Below, piece by piece: positions 16,043-24,049 of a stretch of DNA of 63,679 bases. The notes under the pieces are model-generated. The model was given only the letters and a program-made list of their open reading frames with translations. It had not been told where the DNA came from and searched no databases. The stretch is from Aureispira sp. CCB-QB1 (GTDB taxonomy: Bacteria > Bacteroidota > Bacteroidia > Chitinophagales > Saprospiraceae): the NCBI GenBank assembly GCA_945870185.1, contig CAMBRK010000020.1, positions 1 through 63,679 of the forward strand, written 5' to 3'. The translations under genes and the position numbers were made by a program. Position 1 is the stretch's first letter; every line of letters begins with the position of its first letter.

Positions 16043-17539
16043 ATGATCCAGCTATCCTTACCTGAAGACATTTTTTTTCCATTGTTTCAAGACCTGGCAA
16101 TGAGCGTGATACTAGATGATGGGAAATCACTCGCGGATGCCATACCTTTATTTGAACCAATAGTCATTTTGGAAAACTATTTAAGCTCCAAGCATGATCC
16201 AAATTTCGACTTAAAAGCTTTTTTTGTTCAAAATTTTAAGGTTCAGGGTCCAGTTGAAGCATCAGCAATAGGTCATCAGCGAATGCCTATTTTAGAACAT
16301 TTATCAGCACTTTGGGATCATCTTTACAGGCCAACATCTGTATCTGTTCCGGGTAGTACTTTGATCACGTTGCCATATCCCTATATCGTTCCCGGCGGTA
16401 GATTTAATGAGATTTATTATTGGGATAGTTATTTTACTATGTTGGGATTGAAGGTGTCAGGAAAATTTGATATCATCGAATCCATGATCAATAATTTTGC
16501 ATGGATGGTGGATCACATCGGTTTTATTCCCAATGGCAATCGAACATATTTCTTAAGCAGGTCACAGCCACCTTTTTTTAGCTTGATGGCAGCATTATTG
16601 GCAGATGAAAAAGGTGATCATATTTATACAAAGTACATCACACATTTAGAAAAAGAATACGCTTGGTGGATGAAGCAAGGTGATGACCAAGTGCAACATT
16701 TGGTACTATTGGATGATGAAACCAAGCTCAATAGATACTACGATTTGCTCGAAACACCAAGGACAGAAATGTATTTGGCGGATACTCATCTAAGTCAAGA
16801 TATGGACGAAGGTCATAAAAAGTCTTTTTATGGCCATATCAGAGCTGCCTGCGAATCTGGATGGGATTTTAGCAGCAGATGGTGTAGCGATCCTTTGGAT
16901 TTAGATACTATTGAGACTTTAAACGTACTGCCTGTAGATCTAAATTGTCTTTTGTGTAATCTCGAGAAAACTTTGGCCAAAGCTTATCTAATCTCTGGGA
17001 ATGATGAAAAACATGTTCTGTATTTACAATACTCAAATGAAAGAGCTGCTATGATCAATCATTATTTTTGGAATGAAGAATCAGGGTATTATTTTGATTA
17101 TCATTTCAAAAATAGAAAACAAACCCATTCTATTCATGCTTCAGGGCTTTTTCCTTTGTTTTTTAATCTAGCATCACCTGATCAAGGCGCAAGAGCATTG
17201 GATTTTGTAGAAAAGAATTTACTAAAGGAAGGTGGTATCGTCACTACTACCGTACATAGTGGTCAGCAATGGGACGCTCCAAATGGTTGGGCACCACTAC
17301 AATGGATTGCTTTCAGATCGGCACAAAATTACCATCATGATGATTTTGCTAATGAAATAGGAAAAAGATGGCTCGCCTTAAATGAAAAAGTCTATCAATC
17401 CACGGGTAAAATGATGGAAAAATATAATGTAGAAGATCTAACTCTTTTGAGCGGTGGCGGTGAATATCCTGTCCAAGACGGTTTTGGGTGGACTAATGGC
17501 GTTTACCTTGCTATGGATGATGCCATGAAGATTTTATAG
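16043..17539 (+). CDS. treF: Alpha,alpha-trehalase (GH37)
   Basis: Hydrolyses trehalose to two glucose molecules. The 498-residue GH37 enzyme shows both family signatures: PGGRFNEIYYWDSYFTML at 117-134 and QWDAPNGWAP near the C-terminus. The catalytic acid region is ESGWDFSSRW, and the glycine-rich lid GGGGEYPVQDGFGWTNG is present. No signal peptide is seen, so it should be cytoplasmic (TreF-like) rather than periplasmic. The preceding codon is TTG and could also initiate, but the ATG is preferred. It is divergent from an MFS transporter. The likely role is use of imported trehalose or turnover of trehalose as a compatible solute. Confidence 0.92.
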   Translation: MIQLSLPEDIFFPLFQDLAMSVILDDGKSLADAIPLFEPIVILENYLSSKHDPNFDLKAFFVQNFKVQGPVEASAIGHQRMPILEHLSALWDHLYRPTSVSVPGSTLITLPYPYIVPGGRFNEIYYWDSYFTMLGLKVSGKFDIIESMINNFAWMVDHIGFIPNGNRTYFLSRSQPPFFSLMAALLADEKGDHIYTKYITHLEKEYAWWMKQGDDQVQHLVLLDDETKLNRYYDLLETPRTEMYLADTHLSQDMDEGHKKSFYGHIRAACESGWDFSSRWCSDPLDLDTIETLNVLPVDLNCLLCNLEKTLAKAYLISGNDEKHVLYLQYSNERAAMINHYFWNEESGYYFDYHFKNRKQTHSIHASGLFPLFFNLASPDQGARALDFVEKNLLKEGGIVTTTVHSGQQWDAPNGWAPLQWIAFRSAQNYHHDDFANEIGKRWLALNEKVYQSTGKMMEKYNVEDLTLLSGGGEYPVQDGFGWTNGVYLAMDDAMKIL

Positions 17540-17584
17540 CTTGCATATGTAACAATAGTAGCATCTATTTCAGTTGAATAAAAT

Positions 17585-17592
17585 TACTTTTG
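17585..17592 (+). promoter_or_regulatory. Candidate -7 box TACTTTTG
   Basis: TACTTTTG fits TAnnTTTG and ends 25 bases before the ATG of the small membrane protein gene. Confidence 0.35.
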
Positions 17593-17617
17593 CGTTTCTT
17601 TTTAAAAATTTGTGATA

Positions 17618-17866
17618 ATGAAGGATAAAAAAATATGGAACGATTGGACCATCGTAATCATGATGTCTCTGACTTTGGGTTTAGCTCCTTTTGTTCCTGA
17701 GCCACATATATTGGGTAAAGTCAGGTGGATATTAGGTGGTGCTCATGGTATGAAACTGATAGATTGGGGAGACTTTTTGATGCACGCCATCCCTTTTATT
17801 TTATTGATCAGACTCATCATACTCAAAGTAATCGAAAAAATTCAGCCTGCTAGGCAACAGAAATGA
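17618..17866 (+). CDS. Small membrane protein, conserved in Bacteroidota and others
   Basis: Protein of 82 residues with two hydrophobic helices flanking the conserved segment LGLAPFVPEPHILGKVRWI and a second block DWGDFLMHAIPFILL. Very similar short proteins are often labelled 'RND transporter' in databases, but nothing here supports an RND pump: the length is far too short. ATG 17618 is chosen over GTG 17612. It is the last clear gene before a stretch of mobile debris. Function unknown. Confidence 0.65.
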   Translation: MKDKKIWNDWTIVIMMSLTLGLAPFVPEPHILGKVRWILGGAHGMKLIDWGDFLMHAIPFILLIRLIILKVIEKIQPARQQK

Positions 17867-17889
17867 TCAGTTAAAGAACCATCATAATT

Positions 17890-18224
17890 GGGGCCTTTGT
17901 GTCACGATGATAAGACAAAGGCATAAAGATATCTTAGAATATATCAGTCATTGTAATCATGATGGTAGTAGGTCTACCGAATACGGCTTTTAGCGGCTGT
18001 ATTCAAACCACTACTTGGTGCTTTAGTCAAAAGCTGAGGTATTGAACAATAGTAGAAAGGGCATTATAAAATGTCAGGTAAGTGTAAAGGAGTTGAATGA
18101 AAATGAACCACTGACGACGTATCGAAACCATTGAGCTGATGTGCCCACGAGCTACGATGAAAAATGCCAGGTGCATTACCGATATTGTACAACCAATAGA
18201 GGTTTGATAGTCGTCTAACCAAAG
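17890..18224 (+). other. Structured non-coding remnant, possibly group II intron-derived
   Basis: No open frame, but marked RNA-like structure. GCCTTTG/CAAAGGC pair at 17893-17922. A long hairpin spans 17965-18014 (GTAGTAGGT pairing with ACCACTAC, inner stem AATACgGC / GCtGTATT). The stretch 18090-18155, with words such as AATGAACCACTGACGACG, ATCGAAACC and GAGCTGATGTGCCC, looks like the region upstream of the maturase ORF in bacterial group II introns. No reverse transcriptase and no 3' domain V/VI were found; the segment stops where the MITE-like element begins. The group II assignment rests on remembered sequence style and is tentative. Confidence 0.4.
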
Positions 18225-18495
18225 TTAAACCCGGATTATGCGTTAGAACTTCTCTTTAGCGGGAAGAAGCTAAAATGCAACCAGCCTGACCACTACATGG
18301 TAGGCGGGCAGGTAAATCAGCTATTTATATTCGAAAAGCGTAGCACCGCTACGGTTACAGAAGAAAAATAGTCCCCGCGGCGGATTCTGATTTGCAGACC
18401 TTGTCGAGCCAAAGGCACGAAGTTTAGCTTCGGAATACCTGCCTCGCCGTACCGTAGGGCAGGCAGGGATTTTCTAATGCATAATCCGGGTTTAA
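18225..18495 (+). mobile_element. MITE-like element, complete copy (271 bp)
   Basis: Bounded by near-perfect terminal inverted repeats of about 24 bases: the left end starts TTAAACCCGGATTATGCG and the right end is its complement with one mismatch (GCATAATCCGGGTTTAA). Both outer ends are TTAA, which is either part of the repeat or a 4-bp target duplication. No coding capacity. The interior holds palindromic modules at 18280-18313 and 18437-18468, also found in the 5290-5593 island. A second copy in the same orientation starts at 63472. That copy carries the hairpin CCCGCTTTAGCGGG where this one has about 16 bases missing, and otherwise they are nearly identical, which argues for recent movement. 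Confidence 0.8.
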
Positions 18496-18513
18496 TGCTT
18501 ATTAAAAAAAATT

Positions 18514-18663
18514 ATGCTGATGTTTTTTGCTACGCTAATGGCTTGGTTTTGCATCAATAAATTTGGAGATTTTTCTACTATATTTTACTTAATAGTTTCA
18601 TCTTTTTTAGTGTTTAAGACTCTAGGTTATTTTGCACGCGTTAATTTTACAAAATCTGCATAA
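18514..18663 (+). pseudogene. Short hydrophobic ORF, probable remnant cut by the MITE-like element
   Basis: An open frame of 49 codons (begins MLMFFATLMAWF, contains IFYLIVSSFLVFKTLGYF, ends FTKSA). It is strongly hydrophobic, as for two membrane helices. Upstream the frame is closed by a stop formed by the last bases of the MITE-like element, so it may be the 3' end of a membrane protein gene interrupted there. It could also be a chance AT-rich frame. The rest of the gap to the icd start (18664-18807) is AT-rich with nothing recognised. Confidence 0.3.
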
Positions 18664-18807
18664 GTAGCTTTATGTAAGTGGCTGTATTTTGAGTGCCATT
18701 TAATTTAAATCATAAATAAGTTAAATGATATTCATTAATTATATAAATAAATGTTTATAAACTTTCAGTCATTTAATACATTTTATATCAAACAAAAATA
18801 AAATTAA

Positions 18808-20247
18808 ATGACCAAAGTAACAATTGCAAAAGGGGACGGCATCGGTCCCGAAATCATGGATGCAACCCTTAAAATCATCATGGCCGCTGGTGCACAGATA
18901 GAAACGGAAGAGATAGAAGTAGGAGAAAAAGTGTATTTAGCTGGAAATACAGCTGGTATATCCCATGAGTCTTGGGACATTATCAGAAGAAATAAAATTT
19001 TCCTTAAGGCTCCTATTACTACTCCACAGGGCGGCGGATATAAAAGTTTAAATGTGACCACAAGAAAATTTTTAGGCCTTTATTCTAATGTCAGACCTTG
19101 TAGAAGCCTACACCCATTTATCAGTACAAAACATCCTGAAATGGATATTGTAATCGTTAGAGAAAATGAAGAAGATTTGTATGCAGGTATTGAACATCAG
19201 CAAACGGACGAGGTAGTACAATGCTTAAAATTGATCAGTAGACCAGGATGTGAAAAAATAGTTCGATATGCTTTTGAGTATGCAAAGCAACAAAAACGTA
19301 AAAAAGTAACCTGTTTTACAAAAGACAATATTATGAAGCAAACCGATGGTCTGTTTCATCAGGTTTTTGACGAAATTGCCAAAGAGTATCCAGAAATAGA
19401 AAATGAACATTGGATCATAGACATAGGGGCTGCAAAAATGGCAGATACTCCTGAAGTTTTTGATGTGATAGTTATGCCAAATTTATACGGTGATGTATTA
19501 AGCGATGTAGCTGCTCAAATAACTGGATCAGTCGGACTAGCTGGATCGGCAAATATAGGTGAAGAATGTGCCATGTTTGAAGCCATTCATGGTTCTGCTC
19601 CGAGAAGAGCAGGTCAAAACCTAGCCAACCCTTCTGGTTTATTACAAGGAGCCATTATGATGCTCAATCATCTTGGCCAAACGGATGTTGCTGAAAAAGT
19701 ACAGAATGCTTGGTTGAAAACTTTGGAAGATGGTATTCATACATACGATATATATAATGATAAAGTAAGCAAGCAAAAAGTAGGAACTAAAGAATTTGCA
19801 GATGCTGTGATCCAAAACCTAGGTCAAAAGCCCAGAGTTTTGAAATCAGCCTCTTATTCAGAAAACGCCACGCCACTTTATCTTCCTAAATACCAAAGAA
19901 AACCAATGGGAGTTAAAAAACTTGAAGGGGTGGACTTATTTGTGCATTGGCCAGGCACAGAGCCTGATGTACTTGCAGCAGAAATTAAGAAACTTTCTGG
20001 TGATCGGTCTGAACTTATTATGATTACCAATCGCGGAATTAAAGTATGGCCTGATGGATTTAAAGAAACTTTTTGTACTGATCATTGGAGGTGTAGATTT
20101 AAACCCAAAGCAGATATTTCATTGAGCAAAGAAGACATTTTAGCGCTTTTGAGTGCAGCTACGGTAGCAAGTGTAGATGTTATCAAAACTGAAAATTTGT
20201 ATTCTTTTGATGGTAAATCAGCTTATTCTCTTGGACAAGGACAATAA
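18808..20247 (+). CDS. icd: Isocitrate dehydrogenase, NADP-type with C-terminal extension
   Basis: TCA-cycle enzyme converting isocitrate to 2-oxoglutarate. It has 479 residues: a catalytic beta-decarboxylating dehydrogenase core (about 1-335) plus a 140-residue C-terminal extension, the arrangement of Thermus-type isocitrate dehydrogenases. Seen are GDGIGPEIM at the N-terminus, the substrate-binding region around NVTTRKFLGLYSNVRPC, RENEEDLYAGIEH, the metal-binding MPNLYGDVLSD and the cofactor segment EAIHGSAPRRAG. The coenzyme cannot be fixed by eye. It heads a four-gene run with very short gaps (7, 30 and 13 bases) whose other members are poorly characterised. Confidence 0.9.
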   Translation: MTKVTIAKGDGIGPEIMDATLKIIMAAGAQIETEEIEVGEKVYLAGNTAGISHESWDIIRRNKIFLKAPITTPQGGGYKSLNVTTRKFLGLYSNVRPCRSLHPFISTKHPEMDIVIVRENEEDLYAGIEHQQTDEVVQCLKLISRPGCEKIVRYAFEYAKQQKRKKVTCFTKDNIMKQTDGLFHQVFDEIAKEYPEIENEHWIIDIGAAKMADTPEVFDVIVMPNLYGDVLSDVAAQITGSVGLAGSANIGEECAMFEAIHGSAPRRAGQNLANPSGLLQGAIMMLNHLGQTDVAEKVQNAWLKTLEDGIHTYDIYNDKVSKQKVGTKEFADAVIQNLGQKPRVLKSASYSENATPLYLPKYQRKPMGVKKLEGVDLFVHWPGTEPDVLAAEIKKLSGDRSELIMITNRGIKVWPDGFKETFCTDHWRCRFKPKADISLSKEDILALLSAATVASVDVIKTENLYSFDGKSAYSLGQGQ

Positions 20248-20254
20248 TTATATC

Positions 20255-20497
20255 ATGGAAATAAATTTATTAAATGGCACATTTTCAAAAAACGAAGCCT
20301 TGGATTTGATCACGCAAATGATTCAATTAAAGATATCGTTTCACGAAAATAAAATTTTGCACTCTTCTACTGAGGAAGATATCAAAAGCAGGGAGTCAAA
20401 AATTAAATTTCTACATTCTGAATTATACGGATTGAGAATGTTTTTGGAAGAAAATAACAAAGATGTTTCCTTGTTTTCAAAAATCGAAGTCAAATAG
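20255..20497 (+). CDS. Small uncharacterised protein downstream of icd
   Basis: An 80-residue soluble, mainly helical protein (MEINLLNGTFSKNEALDLI, then a charged ESKIKFLHSELYGLRMFLEE helix). It starts 7 bases after the icd stop, so it is almost surely co-transcribed. Short proteins of this style are common in Bacteroidota, but I know no assigned function. Start set at ATG 20255; a longer frame begins inside icd and is unlikely. Confidence 0.6.
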   Translation: MEINLLNGTFSKNEALDLITQMIQLKISFHENKILHSSTEEDIKSRESKIKFLHSELYGLRMFLEENNKDVSLFSKIEVK

Positions 20498-20527
20498 GCG
20501 ATACTTTTTCATATAATAATTTAAGCG

Positions 20528-21364
20528 ATGTACAGGGGCAAAACTTTACTTATTGTTACTAAACATGCAAAAGAACAAGTTATTGCCCCTGTTTTTGAAA
20601 AGGAGTTGGGTGTCAAATGTATTGTTTCTTCAGAAATAGATACGGATGCGCTGGGTACCTTTAGTGGCGAAATTGAAAGAGTAGATTCTCCGCTTCTAAC
20701 AGCTAAAAAAAAGTGTTTACTGGGCTTGGATCGCTATGATGTTGATCTTGTTTTATCAAGTGAAGGCTCTTTCGGTCCTCATCCGCTTTATGTTTTTACC
20801 ACAGTGAATGAAGAATATTTGTATTTTATGGATCAAAGTAACGGAGTCGAAATTAATGTTCAAGAGCTTAGTTTAAAAACAAATTTCAATCATGACATTA
20901 TCCATTCTTGGCCCGAAATGAAAATATTTGCTGATAATATTGGCTTCCCTTCTCATAAAGTTTTACTCAAAAAATCTAAAAATGACTCAACACATACGGT
21001 AAAAGGTATTCAAACGTGGTCTGAATTGGAAAAATGGACTCAAGCATTCTTGGATACTAACCCTTCTTTTCATGTTGAAACTGATATGAGAGCATTTTGC
21101 AACCCTACCAGAATGGAAGTGATAGAAAAAGCAGCCCATAAACTTGCTAAAAAGATTCAATCATTATGTCCAAGTTGTGGCTTTCCTGGATTTGACATCA
21201 CAGATGTAAAATATGGATTGCCTTGTAGCTGGTGTAATCGTCCTACAAGAATGGTGTATAGTAGTTTATCTGAGTGTATAAAATGTGGACATATGGAAGA
21301 AAATATCAACCCTGAAGGAAGCACACATGCAGATCCTGCTAATTGTGATTTTTGTAATCCTTAA
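20528..21364 (+). CDS. DUF6671-like protein with four CxxC motifs
   Basis: Protein of 278 residues. The N-terminal two-thirds form an alpha/beta domain (KTLLIVTKHAKEQVIAPV; GTFSGEIERVDSP; DLVLSSEGSFGPHP). The C-terminal 70 residues carry CPSCG, CSWCN, CIKCG and CDFC, that is, eight cysteines arranged as two probable zinc ribbons. This pattern matches the DUF6671 family, for which no function is established. It sits 30 bases downstream of the 80-residue gene in the icd operon. The glycine/acid-rich N-terminal part suggests a small-molecule-binding or enzymatic domain, but no known catalytic motif was recognised. Confidence 0.65.
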   Translation: MYRGKTLLIVTKHAKEQVIAPVFEKELGVKCIVSSEIDTDALGTFSGEIERVDSPLLTAKKKCLLGLDRYDVDLVLSSEGSFGPHPLYVFTTVNEEYLYFMDQSNGVEINVQELSLKTNFNHDIIHSWPEMKIFADNIGFPSHKVLLKKSKNDSTHTVKGIQTWSELEKWTQAFLDTNPSFHVETDMRAFCNPTRMEVIEKAAHKLAKKIQSLCPSCGFPGFDITDVKYGLPCSWCNRPTRMVYSSLSECIKCGHMEENINPEGSTHADPANCDFCNP

Positions 21365-21377
21365 TAAAAAAAATCAA

Positions 21378-21953
21378 ATGAGAGTAAATTCAAATAGTGT
21401 ATCACAAATTCATCTCCTAAAACGACTCCCAGCTGAAAATCAGCTTTTTATTGTATGTCCATTTTCAAAAATAGAAAATCATTTCTGTTCAAAAAATGAA
21501 TGTTTACCTTTTTTTATAACTAGACTTGGTGCATGTACTAATAGTATGGATCTGAGTACCCAAAATGCACTCCTTCATTTTATAAAAGAGCAAAATATTC
21601 TACAAATCATATTGGCAGTTTCTACAGAATGTGCTTTTATGGATAGAATTATTTCTCGCAAAAAGCTATTTGGATTAGCACCGGAAAAGACTATGGAAGA
21701 TATATATATTGATCATTACAATAAAACTTTTAAATTTTTAGATACTAAAGACCAAAAAATTGAGCTAGCAAGGCTTTATGCAGATGATCAATTAAGTTCC
21801 TTCAAAAACCTAACATTTTTAAAACATTTTCTTAACCAATCCAACATTTCTTTTAATATAATGATTGTGGAAGAAGGACAACATTTTATCACACAAACGT
21901 TAAAACAATCAGTTGAAAATCAAGCTTGCTTTTCTGAGTACAGCCAACTTTAA
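21378..21953 (+). CDS. Uncharacterised protein, possible degenerate beta-carbonic-anhydrase-like fold
   Basis: Protein of 191-192 residues from ATG 21378, 13 bases after the DUF6671 gene. It contains LFIVCPFSKIENHFCSKNEC, FFITRLGACTNSMDLS and IILAVSTECAFMD, spaced as the CxD / RNAGN / HxxC blocks of beta-carbonic anhydrases, but the zinc ligands are not all conserved, so this is only a faint resemblance. No signal peptide. The rest is rich in Lys, Phe and Leu. It closes the icd transcription unit. An upstream extension overlapping the previous gene is judged spurious. Function unknown. Confidence 0.5.
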   Translation: MRVNSNSVSQIHLLKRLPAENQLFIVCPFSKIENHFCSKNECLPFFITRLGACTNSMDLSTQNALLHFIKEQNILQIILAVSTECAFMDRIISRKKLFGLAPEKTMEDIYIDHYNKTFKFLDTKDQKIELARLYADDQLSSFKNLTFLKHFLNQSNISFNIMIVEEGQHFITQTLKQSVENQACFSEYSQL

Positions 21954-22033
21954 TCAATTTCATTTTTCTTTTTTTCAAAACTTTTGTGCAATAATCTAAA
22001 TATTGTCTACCAAAACAATTTGCTGTGATGACA

Positions 22034-22076
22034 AAAGGGACAATCTAAAAGCGTTTTACTTTTGAATTATCCCTTT
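22034..22076. terminator. Hairpin between convergent genes
   Basis: AAAGGGACAAT and ATTATCCCTTT pair with one mismatch, and inner AAAG/CTTT pairs extend the stem. It lies between the 3' ends of the icd-operon and asnB, so it could serve both; T runs after it are poor, so strength is uncertain. Confidence 0.45.
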
Positions 22077-22142
22077 CGTATTGCTATTTCTTCTAACTTT
22101 GTTGTCGTACTTTTTTAAGTGACCTAACTGACGTTTTCATTT

Positions 22143-23804
22143 TCAACTTTGAGTATGGACATCCTTGACTGCCCTACCCGAAGGATCATTCATGTTTTTA
22201 AAGGCTGCATCCCATTCCAACGCTACAGGAGAACTACAAGCCACAGAAGGTACCGAAGGTACACAAAGTGCTGCTGATCTAGAAGGAAAATGAGATTCAA
22301 AAATACTTCTGTAATAATATTCCTCTTTGGAAGATGGCGTTTGGTCAGGAAATTTGAAAGCTGCGGACGCCAATTGTTCATCTGTTACGCTTTTCTGAAC
22401 AAGATCTTTAAGCGTATCAATCCAATTATACCCTACACCATCACTAAATTGCTCCTTTTGTCTCCAAGCTATACTCTCAGGAAGAAGGTCTTCAAAAGCT
22501 TTGCGTAAAACCCATTTTTCGATCCTACCGTTACGTGGGAGTTTGTCTTCAGGATTGATCCGCATAGCAATATCTATAAACTCTTTATCCAAAAAAGGAA
22601 CACGTCCTTCGACGCCCCAAGCAGCAAGCGATTTATTGGCTCTAAGATTGTCATAAAGATGCAACTTATCTAATTTTCTAACAGTTTCTTCGTGTAGTGC
22701 TTTAGCATTGGGGGCTTTGTGAAAATAAAGATATCCGCCGAAAATCTCGTCACTTCCTTCGCCACTGAGTACCATCTTGATACCCATAGATTTGATCACT
22801 CTAGCCATAAGAAACATAGGTGTTGATGCCCTGATGGTAGTAATATCGTATGTCTCCAGATGATAAATGACATCATTGATGGCGTCTAAGCCCTCTTGGA
22901 TAGTGAAATTGATCTCATGATGAATCGAGCCTATGTGTTCTGCTACTTTTCTAGCAGCTATGAGATCAGGCGCATCCTTGAGTCCAACTGCAAAAGAATG
23001 CAATTGAGGATACCAAGCTTCAGATTTGTCTTGGGTCTCTATGCGCTTGGATGCAAACTTTTTGGCAACTGCAGATATGATAGAAGAATCCAAACCTCCA
23101 GATAATAAAACTCCATAAGGCACATCACTCATTAATTGTCTATGTACTGCATCTTCCAGACCTTTGCGGAGTGCTGCGATATCAGTCATGTTATCCTTTA
23201 CATTTTCATAATCCATCCAGTCTCTCTGATACCATTTGTTCAATCCTGCATTTTTTGAATAATAATAGTGTCCTGGCAAGAATACTTCTATCTTATTACA
23301 GACACCTTCTAGTGCTTTAAGTTCTGAAGCTACATAATACTGACCAAATTCGTCCCATCCATGATACAAAGGTATGATGCCCATATGGTCTCTCGCCACC
23401 AAAAATATATCATTTTCTGCGTCATATAGCGCAAAACCAAAAATACCATTGAGTTCTTCCAGAAAATCAGGTCCTTTATCTCTGTATAAAGCCAATATAA
23501 CTTCACAATCTGATTTCGTCAAAAAATTATATTTGCCCTCATATCTAGCTCGAATTTCAGTGTGATTATAAATTTCTCCATTTACTGCTAAAACTACCTT
23601 TCTATCTTCGGTATACAAAGGTTGGCCACCTGATTGTGGGTCTACAATAGCAAGTCTTTCGTGTGCCAGAATACTTTTTTCTCCGCAATAAATACCTGAC
23701 CAATCCGGTCCTCGATGTCTTACCTTCTTTGCCATATTTATGGCTTGGGTTCTCATTTTTTCATTAGCTTCTTTGACATTAAAAATAGCTACAATACCGC
23801 ACAT
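22143..23804 (-). CDS. asnB: Asparagine synthase B (glutamine-hydrolysing)
   Basis: Makes asparagine from aspartate, glutamine and ATP. It has 553 residues, the length of E. coli AsnB. The N-terminal Ntn glutaminase domain begins MCGIVAIFN with the nucleophile Cys2 exposed after Met removal. The C-terminal synthetase domain has the PPi-loop LLSGGLDSSI at about 230-239 and downstream SGEGSDEIFGGY. The last 40 residues (after the SRSIFESHFP region) are Ser/Pro-rich, as in AsnB orthologues. A single-gene unit with its own candidate promoter. Confidence 0.95.
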   Translation of the reverse strand: MCGIVAIFNVKEANEKMRTQAINMAKKVRHRGPDWSGIYCGEKSILAHERLAIVDPQSGGQPLYTEDRKVVLAVNGEIYNHTEIRARYEGKYNFLTKSDCEVILALYRDKGPDFLEELNGIFGFALYDAENDIFLVARDHMGIIPLYHGWDEFGQYYVASELKALEGVCNKIEVFLPGHYYYSKNAGLNKWYQRDWMDYENVKDNMTDIAALRKGLEDAVHRQLMSDVPYGVLLSGGLDSSIISAVAKKFASKRIETQDKSEAWYPQLHSFAVGLKDAPDLIAARKVAEHIGSIHHEINFTIQEGLDAINDVIYHLETYDITTIRASTPMFLMARVIKSMGIKMVLSGEGSDEIFGGYLYFHKAPNAKALHEETVRKLDKLHLYDNLRANKSLAAWGVEGRVPFLDKEFIDIAMRINPEDKLPRNGRIEKWVLRKAFEDLLPESIAWRQKEQFSDGVGYNWIDTLKDLVQKSVTDEQLASAAFKFPDQTPSSKEEYYYRSIFESHFPSRSAALCVPSVPSVACSSPVALEWDAAFKNMNDPSGRAVKDVHTQS

Positions 23805-23855
23805 ACTTTTTATTTATTTAAATAATTTTTAATGAAATTATATTTTTTGAAGGGA

Positions 23856-23863
23856 CAAAGTTA
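23856..23863 (-). promoter_or_regulatory. Candidate -7 box TAACTTTG for asnB
   Basis: Minus-strand TAACTTTG fits TAnnTTTG; it lies 51 bases before the asnB ATG. No -33 TTG seen at standard spacing. Confidence 0.4.
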
Positions 23864-24049
23864 AACTAATAAATAAGTAATAATTGATAGATTCTATTGA
23901 AATGATCTAAATAATAGATATTTTATCAATACATTGCAAATTCATTAGATAATATCTAAAATATCATCAATATCTATAGAAAATACTGCGTTAATTTTAA
24001 CAAAATAATGAGTAGTATAATGATAATATGACAATAGGGTATAAATGCA

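Noticed and set aside
17618-17866. 'RND transporter' label for the 82-residue membrane protein
   Set aside because: Far too short for an RND pump and without its motifs; the label is a database artefact.
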